A stretch of 64,000 nt of DNA from Steromphala cineraria (lineage: Eukaryota > Mollusca > Gastropoda > Trochida > Trochidae): the NCBI GenBank assembly GCA_916613615.1, contig OU744728.1:29519950-29583949 (forward strand), read 5' to 3'. The notes under the pieces are model-generated. The model was not told the DNA's origin. It worked only from the letters and a program-made list of their open reading frames with translations, and ran no database searches. Position 1 is the stretch's first letter, and every line of letters starts with the position of its first letter. This document shows positions 22,952 to 36,100 of the stretch, piece after piece. The position numbers and the translations under genes are program-made.

Positions 22952-23425
22952 TTCCCAAGACATCAGAAATTCAATAAAATCGTCAACAAAAAATATCCTA
23001 AAAAGATACAAATCGCAAAAGGTACACCTACAGATTTTGATTCATCAAAACATCAAGTTTCATTGAGTGAGGTTTAACAGATTTTGAGAACTGTATCAAT
23101 ATGTGACTCTAACATATGTTTCCATTGAAACCCAAAACATTTCCCAAGAGGTTGATAATCCCAAAAAGCACATGCACACAGATGCTGACTGATCAAAAGG
23201 ACAGGTTTCATTGAGCTTGGTCTTACTGTTGTTTAGTTCTGCTCTGGCAACATAAATTCTAAGTTTTATTTCCATGGAAACTTCTAAAAACATGACTCTG
23301 AAGTTGCTTTTCAACATAGTTTTATACTTCATGAGTTCTGCTCCGGAAATGAAATAATTACGGCCAGGCGGATGGACAGATAGACAGGGAGATTGTTTCC
23401 CCACGGTATCACATAATGAAATATA
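22952..23425 (+). mobile_element. Tandem-repeat element fragment with GGACAGATAGACAGG tail
   Basis: Degenerate repeated units share a TTTCATTGAG(T/C)(G/T)(A/T)GGT motif (23058 and 23207) and TTCTGCTC(T/C)GG (23235, 23337). They end in GGCGGATGGACAGATAGACA, as in the other microsatellite-tailed elements. A related end lies in reverse orientation at 62190-62290. Boundaries are uncertain. Confidence 0.45.
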
Positions 23426-24314
23426 TTGTGATCAGAAAGGTATTATAATTAACACAATGAAACATTTGACATAACAAGGCGAGAGGAAGATAAGGTTTAA
23501 TTAAAAAAATACACACAGATTTTACATGATATTATTGATATTTCTTTTGATTTCAATGACGCCAAAATTGATACAATTATCAAAATATATCATTACACAA
23601 ACCCACAGAAAAGGATTTCTTGTATAGGAGGTCAGAATGGTAAATTCTCATAAAAACTTCCTTCGCAAGATGATACCCATTGAAAGGATCTTGGTTTCAT
23701 CTGCATTGTGATAGTTATCTTCCTTGTTTGGTTTGATTTAAGGCTCTTTTTTATTTCAACAAAAGAGTTGCCATCCTGTTTACTAAATTACATTTTTAAC
23801 AAAATTTAAGGCTCAATTTTCCAACAAACGAGTTGCCACCCTGGATAACTAAATCATTTTATAAACAAAAATAAGACCTTAAACTATCACCATTTATATA
23901 TCAATAGAGAAATTATCTCTGTAGCTCATTAGGCTTAATATATCTGATAAAACAGGAACATGAAATAACTTATTGCCTGAATTTTACAAATGTAAAAATT
24001 TACATTTTATTCAATATACCGGGTAAGTAATAGTTCAGTACAAAGATTTCAGCTCTCTATGGCTTGTAGTTTTTAAAATAAAATCAAATATAGCGAAAGG
24101 GTTGTGACTCCAAAACCCTTGGTCCCAAAGTTCCCCTTGCAGAATCTGTAAATATGACCTCTATTTGGAACATGAGATTCTGTGTTTAACACGGCTGGAA
24201 AATGAAGGCATTGGAAAGGCAGAAAATAACCTTGTTTTGAGCATTAAAAGTTCATCAAAATATGGACAATCGAACAATAGGTAAATTCAAGATGTAAATA
24301 TTATAAACTACTGT

Positions 24315-25410
24315 AAACAACAAGCAAAAAAGTGAGCGTGGCTCACTAATACCCCCGACCGTGCATCCCTGACTAACTGAATTACTTTTTACTTTCAATG
24401 TAGTCATCTCTTGCACAGCATTTGACCCCCAAAGAGGAATTGAGAAAAATGACTAATCCAAAAAATGGAAGTTTGTAAAAAAAAAAAACACACAAAAAAC
24501 ACTCATCAATTTTAGTATTGATTTGGCACTGCACCGCTCCTAGTATGGAAGAAGACATGTGCAAAATGTGAAAAGAATTAGATGAAACTTTTTTCCCGTA
24601 ATAGGTCGGACAAATCTGATATTGGAAAATGACTAAGTTCAAAACATGGAAATTTGTAAAAAATTCAAATATTAACGAAATTTGCTGTTACTTCACACTG
24701 CACCCCTCCTAGTAGGGTAGAAGACATGTACAAAATTTGAAATTAATCGGATAAATAGTTGTCCAGTAATAGGTCAGACAAATCTGATATTGGAAAATGA
24801 CTAAGTTCAAAACATGGAAATTTGAAAAAAATTAATAAAAAATTCAAATGTTAACGAAATTTGCTGTCACTTGGCACTGCACCCCTCCTAGTAGGGTAGA
24901 AGACATGTACAAAATTTGAAATTAATCGGTCAAATGGTTTTCCCGTAATAGGTCGGACAAATCTGATATTGGAAAATGACTAAGTTCAAAACATGGAAAT
25001 TTGTAAAAAATTAATAAAAAATTCAAATGTTAACGAAATTTGCTGTAACTTCGCACTGCACCCCTCCTAGTAGGGTAGAAGACATGTGCAAAATTTGAAA
25101 TTAATCGGTCAAATGGTTTTCCCGTAATAGGTCGGACAAATCTGATATTGGAAAATGACTAAGTTCAAAACATGGAAATTTGTAAAAAATTAATAAAAAA
25201 TTCAAATGTTAACGAAATTTGCTGTAACTTGGCACTGCACCCCTCCTAGTAGGGTAGAAGACATGTGCAAAATTTGAAATTAATCGGACAAATGGTTTTC
25301 CCGTAATAGGTCGGACAAAAAATGTCCTTGGACGGACACACGGACACACACACAGACGGAATCGTTGGTATTACTAGATACCCCGGACCGTTGGTCGGGG
25401 GTATGAAATA
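24315..25410 (+). mobile_element. Tandem-repeat (pearl/HINE-like) element, about five core units
   Basis: A small hairpin GTGAGCGTGGCTCAC is followed by ATACCCCCGACC (24349-24360). Core repeats of about 168-179 bp follow, recurring at 24624, 24792, 24971 and 25150, then a GGACGGACACACGGACAC microsatellite. The right end GGTCGGGGGTAT (25393-25404) is the exact complement of the left 12-mer. There is no protein. The layout matches non-autonomous elements known from bivalves with internal satellite-like repeats. Confidence 0.8.
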
Positions 25411-25659
25411 CTGTAAATACTTAATTAGACACTGGGCATTTTCTTTCTCAACTGATAGCCAACACCGGTGTTTATTCGACGCAGACAGGTGTCTATTTCA
25501 TAAACAGCAAATCATACAGACTATTTTGTCATAAAGAAGCATTTTAGATACCAAACTACAAATTTACCGTCCTTTCATTATGGCAGGCATTTATGTTTCA
25601 GAAAGCTCTGTGCATGGGACAGTACTTATAGACTCTACCCTCGTTAATTAACATATATA

Positions 25660-26470
25660 TAACATATATATAACATCAAAATGTGGATATTGCTTATGTC
25701 TCAACTCATAACCCCCTCAATCCAGATTTGTTCCAGAGTATAAAGCAAAATGTACCTATTCTAATGTGTGATGAAAAAATGTGCCGAATTGTTGATAATG
25801 TAAATTTTATCAAGAGTAAACGCCAAAGTAAAAGTTTAAAACAATGTTTAACTAGAGCAAGATTTGACATAAGCAGTACACCAAAAGAATGTAGAGTTAC
25901 TAAATGTAACAGAGGTAACTGTGGAACATGTCCATATATACTTGAGAGTTCAAGTATAAAATTCATTAACAGAAGTGAGCGATTTTATGTGCGCTTTGAT
26001 ATTGACTGTGCCGCTAAATACATCATTTATGTTATTATATGCCAAGGATGTTGTGCTGAATATATAGGACAGACTGAGTGCCTGAGAGACAGGGTCCGTG
26101 TTCATAAACAGCAAATAAAATGTCCTGAGACATGCTGTATACCACTGAGTGCTCACTTGGATACATGTGCAAAAGACAAGGACATTAAATTCAAGATCTT
26201 TCCATTTTACAAAATGGACACAAATAATAGAATAATGCGACAATTAAAAGAAGACTATTTCATTAAAATGTTAAAACCACAACTTAATGCTTAATAGTTG
26301 CATCTTTTATTCTATCAAATTCTTATTGTGTCCATCTTACCGCTTGCCTGATTGTGACGTCATACCATTGTTATGTCAAATTCATTGTGACATCATAACG
26401 TCATAACTGTATTTTGTCAGACTCCCTGATGATACCATTGAAACATGTTGGAGTTTTGATTGGCTTCGTG
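25660..26470 (+). mobile_element. Penelope-like retroelement, 5'-truncated
   Basis: An open frame from 25674 to 26294 encodes the end of the reverse-transcriptase region (HNPLNPDLFQSI, KSKRQSKSLKQCLTRARF), a cysteine cluster CRVTKCNRGNCGTC, and a GIY-YIG endonuclease domain (YIIYVIICQGC, EYIGQTECLRDRVRVHKQ). No RT core is present upstream; a TAA stop and (TATATAACA)n sequence lie there. After the stop, ACTCCCTGATGATACCATTG then AAACATGTTGGAGT resembles the hammerhead-type core that such elements can carry, although stem II looks unpaired. No ATG opens the frame, so it is a dead fragment with an undamaged endonuclease segment. Confidence 0.85.
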
Positions 26471-26494
26471 TCATTTTTTTATCTTTTGATTATA

Positions 26495-26508
26495 TATATA
26501 TATATATA
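26495..26508. repeat. (AT)n microsatellite
   Basis: A short alternating TA run at the probable 3' boundary of the Penelope-like fragment. Confidence 0.8.
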
Positions 26509-26509
26509 T

Positions 26510-29500
26510 GGGTAGAAACGGTAGGGTCAAGTCTATAAGTACATGTACATATTTGTCTATTTAACACTAAGCATCCTGTGCATCTAAGGAAGCAAAGGAT
26601 CCAAAAAAAGGAAAAACATCACCAATAAACAAGTATATTAAGGATTGAATACAAGAAAAAATTGCATTATCAAATTTTTAAAAACTTTGGAAAGTTGTTC
26701 CATCTAAGGACCACTGCTTGGACATGACTGTTTTTCTATATTCCAATGAAATAAATACATCTATTAACTTCTTGAAATATTTATTTCTTATAGGGAGTCA
26801 AAAGCTGGGGGATATTATTGTTTAAGCATAAAAGCATTGGATCATCTGAAGCCAGAAATTCTATACCTGACTCAGATACTTTGAATAAATAAATATCTGC
26901 AACAGCCATTTTGAAATAAACATATAAAACTTCAAAGAACATCATTCTTAGAATTTGAATGGGGATCATCCATATCTGCAACAAATTCTAATCTTACTTA
27001 TTTTTTCATGGTTTTGATTTCATCACAAATATTTGACAATGAAGTTTAATAATTAACATTAGATGACTTTCAGGAACATTATCTTGCAGCCTAAGAATAA
27101 AGGGATATAGGATTAAAATTGATAAATTTCACGCAGCATTTTGGTCTCCTTGTATATGCTCATGACAAATATGATAATTATGTGCTACGGATGTACTTTA
27201 AATAATAAATTTGCTGACTTCTCTGAAAAATAAATATTTCAGATCTGACAAATAGGCATGACTAGCTTCATAACTGATAAATTTGAGAGAAGTAGCTCAT
27301 GAAATAATAACAATTAGATCACAAATTGAAGTTGGACCTTCAAACATATCTTTGATTTCATATCTTGAAACTAGATTCACATATTCATATATAATGCTGT
27401 TATATGAAGCTGTTGTAAAATAAAGCAAGTTATTAAAATGTTTAGGACCACATTAAAAACACTATATGCAACATAAGCAAGGCTAAATATTTGTATGTTT
27501 CACGGATTGTCAGTTCATCATTTGATTTGTATACATGTTCTGTAAAGATCGATTCTATGTACATTATTTGCTACAATTGTGATATTCATGACAGAAATCA
27601 ATTTGACAAATTATTCAAAAATGTTTTCTTTGATTAGTTATGAATCTACATAAAATATTTGAAATATCTTTATTTCAAGCTGTATCACTATTTCACATTT
27701 TAATGATTTCATTTTATTGACATTCATTACACTAAAAAAATGGCAGAAATAATTAGATGCAAAACCAATGTATAAATAGTCATGTACACAATTTAATGGA
27801 TATCCAACTGCTTTATTCACAGAATAACGATATTTTGGTATAAATCCTTTTACTATTTTTAAGCATCGGAACTTGATTACTTTTAAATGTTCTAGAATGC
27901 CACTCAAACAGTATTAAAAGTCTATTAGATCTCAAAGATAGCTTGCACTACTCAAAAGAAAGTTAAGGAACACTTAAATTGTAATATCATTTGCACTATC
28001 TTTAAATGGCAGCAGCTAAGATAGAAAGTGTTTTTGGTTGAAGTTTTATTTATACACAAAAGGATACCTGACATTGCGCTACTACTGATCTTTTTACCTT
28101 AAAAGAATTTTCTTAGGAAAATGTCTTTTATCAAGCTTTTCAATATCTTTTTTGACATCACTTTCACATCATGTGATTTTCCTTTTCGACCCCTGCCTTG
28201 ATCCTGACATCAAAGCGCTTTACAGAAACAGGGTCACTCGCAGTGTTTGATCCAATATATCAGTAAGATAGTGTTTATTTCATAAAATACATACATGTAT
28301 CATTATCCATGTGCTGAGGTATTATTTGGGACACTATATAAGTGTTCCTCAGATTTGTTTGATAGTATACAATTAAAAATAATATTTCAAGAAATAAATT
28401 TTCATCACATGTTTATCATTGATGCCAACCCTGACATAAATTATTAAGGTTGCAAAACTGCAAACCTTTAGCAAGAATTTTGGATTTGCTAACACATAAT
28501 AAATCACGCTAAGGGAATAAATAACACAAAAATGATAAAATATATATTTATAAAACTTTGGATTAAAGTCACTTCAAGATGAGTGGAAAGGTTAATATGA
28601 ATGAGTGGATTTGAAGCTGTCAAAAGTTACATTATCTTTTGATTGAATTTCTTGGTTAAAGTATATTTGATTTTCTTCCATCTGCAAAAATATTACAGTG
28701 AGGATTTCATTTGTACATCACTTAACATCATTGTAAAATAATTTTCAAGAAATGAAAATATATAAATTTAGAATTTGGAAAATCAAAGCTGTTAGAAAAG
28801 TTATTACTCTGAACATAATTTTAATTTCAAGTGAATAATTCAAAAACTGCAGTAAATTAGTATGAGCTAAATAGTTGCTAGTTTTGATTAGCTTTCTCAG
28901 ATCTTGGCATTGTATATCATCTTGACTTCACATTATTCAATAATGAATCATATAGATCTATAAAAAATATTTACAAAGTAATAAAATTAACAATATTGCA
29001 AATGCCAAAGTATTACATAAGAATTAAACAAAGTAAATTAAATTTGCAACAAGTAAAGTAAAGACTGGATAAGTCATGAATCTTTTCAGGTTCCAGAATT
29101 ACTTTTGTAACAGAAATGTTGTTGGATAATTAAAAACGTTGGATAAGTTATCAATGACTTTCTCATGGTGAAGAGGAGTTTTATTTAACTATATATATTA
29201 GTTCAGTTATGAACTCCTGTGTGAATAATACAATGAGCAATAATTGCTATCAAAAGGCACATATAAGACATTCTCAGTAATAAAAAACATTATAATAAAT
29301 AAAAACAAGTATCCAAGGATATCACCATAATAAGGATTTCCACCCAAGCTATTTTTTACACATCTGTATTTACAAAATTTTATTGATATTTATGCACAAA
29401 TCATTGATCTAGATGTTGGGGGTAAAACATTTTGGAAAAATATCCTTTAATAAGTGTTTGCTTTCAATTTGCTATATATCATGTAGGGGATATTGTCAAT

Positions 29501-30156
29501 TTGATACTCAATTTATTTTGGTCATCATAAAAACAGTTTGTCCTCTTGGGTAATTTTGTTTATAAGGATTCAATATCAAAAACAACCTACTGAAGTTTTT
29601 GCAGCAGAAAAAGTTGTATTAGTCTCATTGCTGCATATTATTAAAGCAGTTGCTAGGCAACTAGATTTTGCACTTGTTCAAAGATAGTATTTTAACACCG
29701 GATAAGTCACATCATATAAGTTATAAAAAGGATTTCCTTAAGTTGATCTGTTTCTTACTTTATGTAAAACAAAATTGCTTTCTGATAAAATATAAAATTA
29801 TAAATTTTCACATGATACTTAAAATTGTAGCTGGTAATTTGAAAAGAATTCCCTTTTGGTACTTAAGTGTCATCATCTCTATATCTTAACAATGTAATAA
29901 AATAATATTTTGATTACGTATCAGAATTAAATCCCAACATCAAGATTCATCAGTACAGTAAAAATGTTTTATATGAAATTTAAATTTACAGGTAAATGAC
30001 GTGTTTAAAATATTGCAAACAAAAATATTTCTGTGTTTTCCCCGAAGCCTCTCCACTTGGACGAGAAGCGATGTGGGAAGAACTGAGTGAGTAACCTCTG
30101 TGGAGAGTGGACCAGAAAGCACTTGATATGTATTCAGCCTATCATAACTCACTTCA
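26510..30156. other. Very AT-rich region, no gene recognised
   Basis: No open frame with supporting splice sites and no obvious terminal repeats were seen. The right part should hold the 3'UTR of the GLT1D1 gene. A possible polyadenylation signal (TTTATT on plus) lies near 29510, but this is uncertain. Confidence 0.45.
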
Positions 30157-33100
30157 TCACAAGGTCAAGAGAGACAAATAAGCTTGACCTTCAACTTCCA
30201 GTGAGTGATGTTTGGTCACATGATCGTTCGCCGTACACACGATGTGGTCCCGTTTTTCTGATGATTCCATTATGGAACGAGCTTTGATGATGAATTCCTG
30301 GAAATAAAAGATATGTGATATCATATAAGAATCATCATTAAAATCAAGATTGTACATTGAAGTGAGTTTTTATAACAGTTGTAGTTTTGAACCAATTTAA
30401 TTATAACTGACTGTTAAAACTTTTAAAATATACCCTATAAACCTATGTTTGGTTACCAGATTATTGGAAACAAAAGGGTAAACCTAATCATAGGCAGGAA
30501 AATAACTTAATTTGGGTTGAAAAACAGGATCATGGTGATCATTTAGAACACACACAAGATTCTTGCCCTAAGCTTCTGATATCAAATTCCTTTGCCGGAT
30601 CCTTGTGATCCGTCAGAACAGAAGGCTGTTCATAGACTACTGTCTTAGACTATCTTGATCAAAGGAATAATAGTTTCAAAATATTGCCTTACAAGATGAA
30701 TGTATTGTTTTCAGGCCATTGTGCAAAGAAACGTTCCTGTTCAACAAGTTTGTATACATCCAGCTGCTAAAGATAACAATTTAATCTTTTATTCTTTAGG
30801 ACACAGTTGATTAATCAGATTAAGTTTTAAACTCGACCAACCTCTGGTGTGTCATACAACAGTCCAGTCTCCTGATCCGAGATCAAATCTTTATTCCCGG
30901 TAACGTTCCTGGCAAGCACTGGCACTCCCAGATCCATCGCCTGGTAACAAGTATGTCTAGTAGGTATAGGCTTTGAAAATGTATCACTTTGAAAACTTTT
31001 TAAATCATTCTGATTTAGTGTTGATATTTTCATATTTACAATTTTTTATTATTCCATAAAATAATGATATTCTCCTTACAGAACATATCAAAAATAGTTT
31101 TCTAATTTAAAAACCATTATATTGTGTTAAGGATTATTCTTCACATTTCAAAATTTCTCATTGTTTCATAATATTATAGGGATATTGAACATATATTCAC
31201 ATCAAACAACATATTTCAAAAGTTTTTTTTAACTCAAGAAAAATTATGTTATCAAGAGAAGTAAAACAATAGTAAAAGGATCACCTCAAGAACAGCCAAT
31301 GACATGCCTTCACTCTTTGATGTGTTGACCAATGAAAAACAGTCTCTTATTGCTGCATGTGTGTCTTCTATAGGCAGGCCGGGTATGTATATGACACCCT
31401 GCGACCTATATACATCAAATACGATAACACAACTTTATTTCATCAAATAAACAATACTTAATCTATGCTACATTTATAAAATAACTTTATGCAAATTTAT
31501 ATGTACCAAATATAGTTCTTTTGGCCATGCGACCTTCAATACAATAATAAACTTTCTCAATCACGCTGTCATATTTATTTCAATTGCAAATTTAAATGAG
31601 AAAATTAATTCATACTATTTCACTCTGATGAGTAACTGATGAACTTACCTCTTACATACTGGCCAGAAATATGTCTCATAATAGTCTTCATCAATCTGAA
31701 ATGATAAGTTCAATATTAATAACTTGCTTGTAGCTTTGCGTGAGTGGATGAGCGAGTTGAAATTTGCAATATTCAGTTCAGCCATTAGCGCAAGTAGTAG
31801 CTGTAGCTTAATGGCTCAAGACAAAGTGATATTAATGGTTTTATAAATAATCTTTACTTATCTGAATAAAGTGATAAGTATTATTAAATTTGATATACAA
31901 TAATTGTCAAAGTATCAGTTTTACAACTTATCCATTTCAATGAACAAAAAATTCATTTTAGAAAATTGATAGATTCTAATTTAATATGTATACATGTACT
32001 CACTTTTGGTCCAACGATGACATAAAATACGGAGTTGTCTTCCTTGTGCCATTCTGAAGTAGTAAAGATTGCTTATGTTTTCTTAGCTGTCAAATCATAT
32101 GTTCAACGGTAAAGCTCTGAATAATCAAAATGAAACAAGATATGTTACTCATTGATGCAAATTGATCAAACATTTATGAATTAGCTTCATGAATTCATAG
32201 ATTCCAAGTCTCTACAAAATTTAATAGAAAATCATTTACAGACAGTTGTTTTACATTTTATACAAATACAAAAATACCTGATGCTTTTGAAACAAAAGAA
32301 GTTAACTCTCATGTTGCTGAATACTTTGGATGTTCTACAAGGTACAGGGGCTGTATCTTCTTCTACAGTGCTCCCTACTGTTATCTGCTTATTAGCACTG
32401 CTCGCTGTATTATTTTCTGTAGCAAGGCGTGTGCGTTATTACAAGATATGGCATATGTACATGGCAAATGACAGGTAATGCCTTTATGAATATGGTATTC
32501 TTTGAAAATTTATAAAATAATTCTTTATAACTTTTTTATCATGTGGTGGCAAATTGAGGAATTTGGATGGGGGTATCTGTTGAAAAGAAAGGGTTTATAG
32601 AAAGGGTTATTGGTTCACCTATACTACGGTCGATTTAAAACATACCCATCAGAGGGACCCCTGGATCTGCCTTTATTGGTCAAGAAAACATATTTCAGGG
32701 AAACCGGCAGAAATCAAGCAAGAGGATCAACTTACCTGAAAATGTGTCAATGAGAAAGACCGGGTCCTTGACAGGTCTGATGCCTCCAACAAACAAGAAG
32801 ATGGTGACTTCTCGGAGAGAGGTGCATGCTGGGATATGGTTGTGAGATCGGAGATACTTGAGCAGGGTGAAGGTTGAGGGTTCTGTTATCACAGCTGGAA
32901 ACATTGGAAATATGCATTATGAAAATTTGTCCTCGGTCAATATTGTTTTTCTCAGGTCTACAAAACAGGTATTGATCTCAATCACAAGTCCATAATTGTT
33001 TTATATATGTCTCGGTCACACATCAAAGAGAAAAAAGATTACATTCATAAAAATTATTTTGGCTTGATTGTTAGCAAAAATGGACCAATGATGTAAAGAT

Positions 33101-36100
33101 AACGATGGCAGTTAAATTTAGATTGACAGTTTCATATTTATTCAGTGAATAAGATGATCATATTTGGTATGAAAAAAAAGGTTTTGTTTTTTTAACTACA
33201 AATATTTACACCTTTGCTTAGTTTTTTTAATAAAAATATACGAAATAAGTACATACAATTTTTAAAAAAATATAATTTTTAAGTATTGACAATAAGCATG
33301 CTCTGACTTTGTGATCATTTGTCGACATGTCACCATATGTGTGATAGAAAATTTTTATGAAACCCCTTTATGAAGTACAATGTAGTTGGTCAATATTCTA
33401 ATAATAATACAGTGGCATGTGAACACATTACTCACATGAGTATACTTACTCCTTGATTAAACAGACCTAAGTACAAGTATAAATACTAGACTTTATCATA
33501 TAATGGAGGCTGTTATCGATGCAATAAAGCTATCGGATAAACTTGGTATCAGATTTGCTCAAAATCTGATAAAGATGCAAATTAGGTCAAAACCGAACTA
33601 TTTTCTCAAAACTCCATGCATTTCATGCGCGTCCTAAACCGGTCACTATAACCATTGATAACGTCGACAGGAGTTTTCAGGTTTTGCGTTTTTTTATCGA
33701 ATAAAATATGGTACAAAAGCCGTCAGGGTAAACTTATCACGCATTCGTATTTAGGAAATTATAGGATTTCAAATTGTTTTCAACGTTCGTTTAAAAAATA
33801 TAACGATATGCAGCAAACAATATCGACTATCGAAAAAATATTTACTTCGTTAATAACATAGGCTAGGCCTAGATTGCTTTGACCGTGTCGGTTACCAACT
33901 TATCAGCAAAAACAAATCATATTCTAGTGATAGTACAGATTATCTAGTAGCGGAGTAACAAACGCAACAACCTCACCTTCACAAATAGGTGGCGTTTGGT
34001 CTAAGGATACCATAACTGAACTGACGTAACAACATTGGCAATGCAGCTTTTCAAAATGCAGTTAGAGTTACTTCCCCTGTTGTAGCGACGTTGATGAGTG
34101 GTTCTTTCACAATTTGTGTTATAAAAAGATACAATGTTTACTCGTGCATTGGAAATCAGACTGAAAATGTCGATAGATTGTAGAAGACGTTTCTAACACT
34201 GTGAAAAAATCATTTCATGAAGGAATATTTCTAGACTGTTCACAACTATACATTGCCGACAATATGACCTTCACCTTGGTTTATTGTGAAAGCAATTACT
34301 CCGTGAAATCTAGGTCAAACATATTTTTAGAAGGAATCATATTTTCGTTTAAACCCGTTTCTTTCAAAATGACATTATATGATAAAGAAATTATTAACCT
34401 CGTGTGTTTCCGTATCATTAATATCATATAATAGGAATAAAAATATATGTATTTTGCTCGCCAAAGGCTCGCATAATACAAATTTTATTCCTATTATATG
34501 ATATGAATGATACGGAAACACACTCGGTTAATAATCTCTATATATTTAAAACCATATTTACTTATAATTTGAATCAAAGTTTTGTGGTCATGTGAACAGA
34601 TTTTCAGTTTGTATCGATGAGTATTCAATGCTTTCAGCCAACCTGTAGTTCTCTTTGCGAAGACATGTGAACATGTTGTTGATCTACTTTGACTTATGTG
34701 AGCATAGTAACTGATGGAATAAGCTGATGTACCGTAAGTATATTGTGACAGCCGTATGTGAATTATGCTTATAGATAACTGAGATCATATTATAACATGA
34801 GAAACATTACCTTGCTTTATTTCTTTGATTTTCTTTCGGTTGATATCAGGCTAAAAGAAATACAACATAAAATATTAACAATTTAAAAACAAAGTAAATG
34901 TGTACTACTTAGGATTAATGTTAATTAGCAGTATTATAAGATCCACAATAAACTCCTCAAGATGTCTACTGGGCTTATATGAAGGTCATAGATAGTATCT
35001 TGGGGGAAGGTGATTTGGTGTTTTCTTGACAAATACCATGTTTATCAAGTGAGAAAGAAAGTTTATATTTTCACAAGTGGTGCAGCTACAAGTGAAAATA
35101 TAAAACTTTTCTGCCTCACGAGATGAGATAAACATGGTATTTGTCAAGAAAACAAAAATGTTCTATTTATTTTATGATTTAACCCTTGTATTTCTATCAA
35201 AGTTCAAGCGCATTTACGTTGAGTCGGCTCCAAAGAGGGCCCACATTAAGCAAGAACATGACGTCATGAGCGTTTCATTGCGTCAGAGCATTGTTCTATG
35301 ATGTCAGATCCAGTTGTTATCAGTCACTAGTGATCGATAACACGGTTTATTTTCATTGATAGATCTCGGTATTTCACTGTCACTCATATAATAATTCACT
35401 TATATCACGGCTGCTAGTCTTTAGTTGCTGTACTTACCCATAACTTGAAAGCTCTTGATGCAAGTGACTTCCCAAATACAATTACATATCTACAAGCAAA
35501 CATGAAATTTATATTTAATCTTTCAAAATAACATATGTCAAAGAGAAGTTAGACAAGGATATCATTACATAGTTTTGATTATGCTATTTTGGAGATTTCT
35601 GTACAATAGATAATTTGCATCAATATTCTTCATATTTTTGTGACAAAAGAACTAAACTCTTAAACCTGTCAAAGATCTATTCTGCGAGAGGAGGATTATT
35701 TTGATAGCCACAAAAATTCAAGATGTGTAAGGTGAAAAAGCAGTCTAAGTAAACCTAGCCTCAATAATACTCGCTACACTCCTGATATTGTGTCTAGCTA
35801 GATATAATAACAAAATGCGTCAGGCGACCTTTCGGCGACCTATGACCAAACATTCAAACGTGAGTTGACCAAATGGCTTTATCTAATCAAAAATGGGCGA
35901 CTATTAGTATTATTTGAAATTAGAACGTTATGAAAGCGGCTTGGTAAGGTGTGCTTTGATTGATCAATTCGATTGATCGGCTGACGCATTACTGAATGTA
36001 GCTAGACTCAATATTGTGAGAGAAGCGAGTATTATTGAGACTTGGTTTATTTAGACTGGGTGAAAAGATTACTTTGCATTATACACAGCCTCTGTCATGA

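Noticed and set aside
24356..25404. CRISPR-like array
   Set aside because: Units are 168-179 bp, nearly identical throughout with no unique spacers, and the setting is a metazoan genome.
32281..32478. Hydrophobic 65-codon open frame resembling a membrane peptide
   Set aside because: Lies in a GLT1D1 intron on the opposite strand without splice sites or a match to a known protein.
33504..33635. Short ORF beginning MEAVIDAIKLSDKLG
   Set aside because: Only 44 codons, overlapping a local imperfect inverted repeat, with no splice or domain support.
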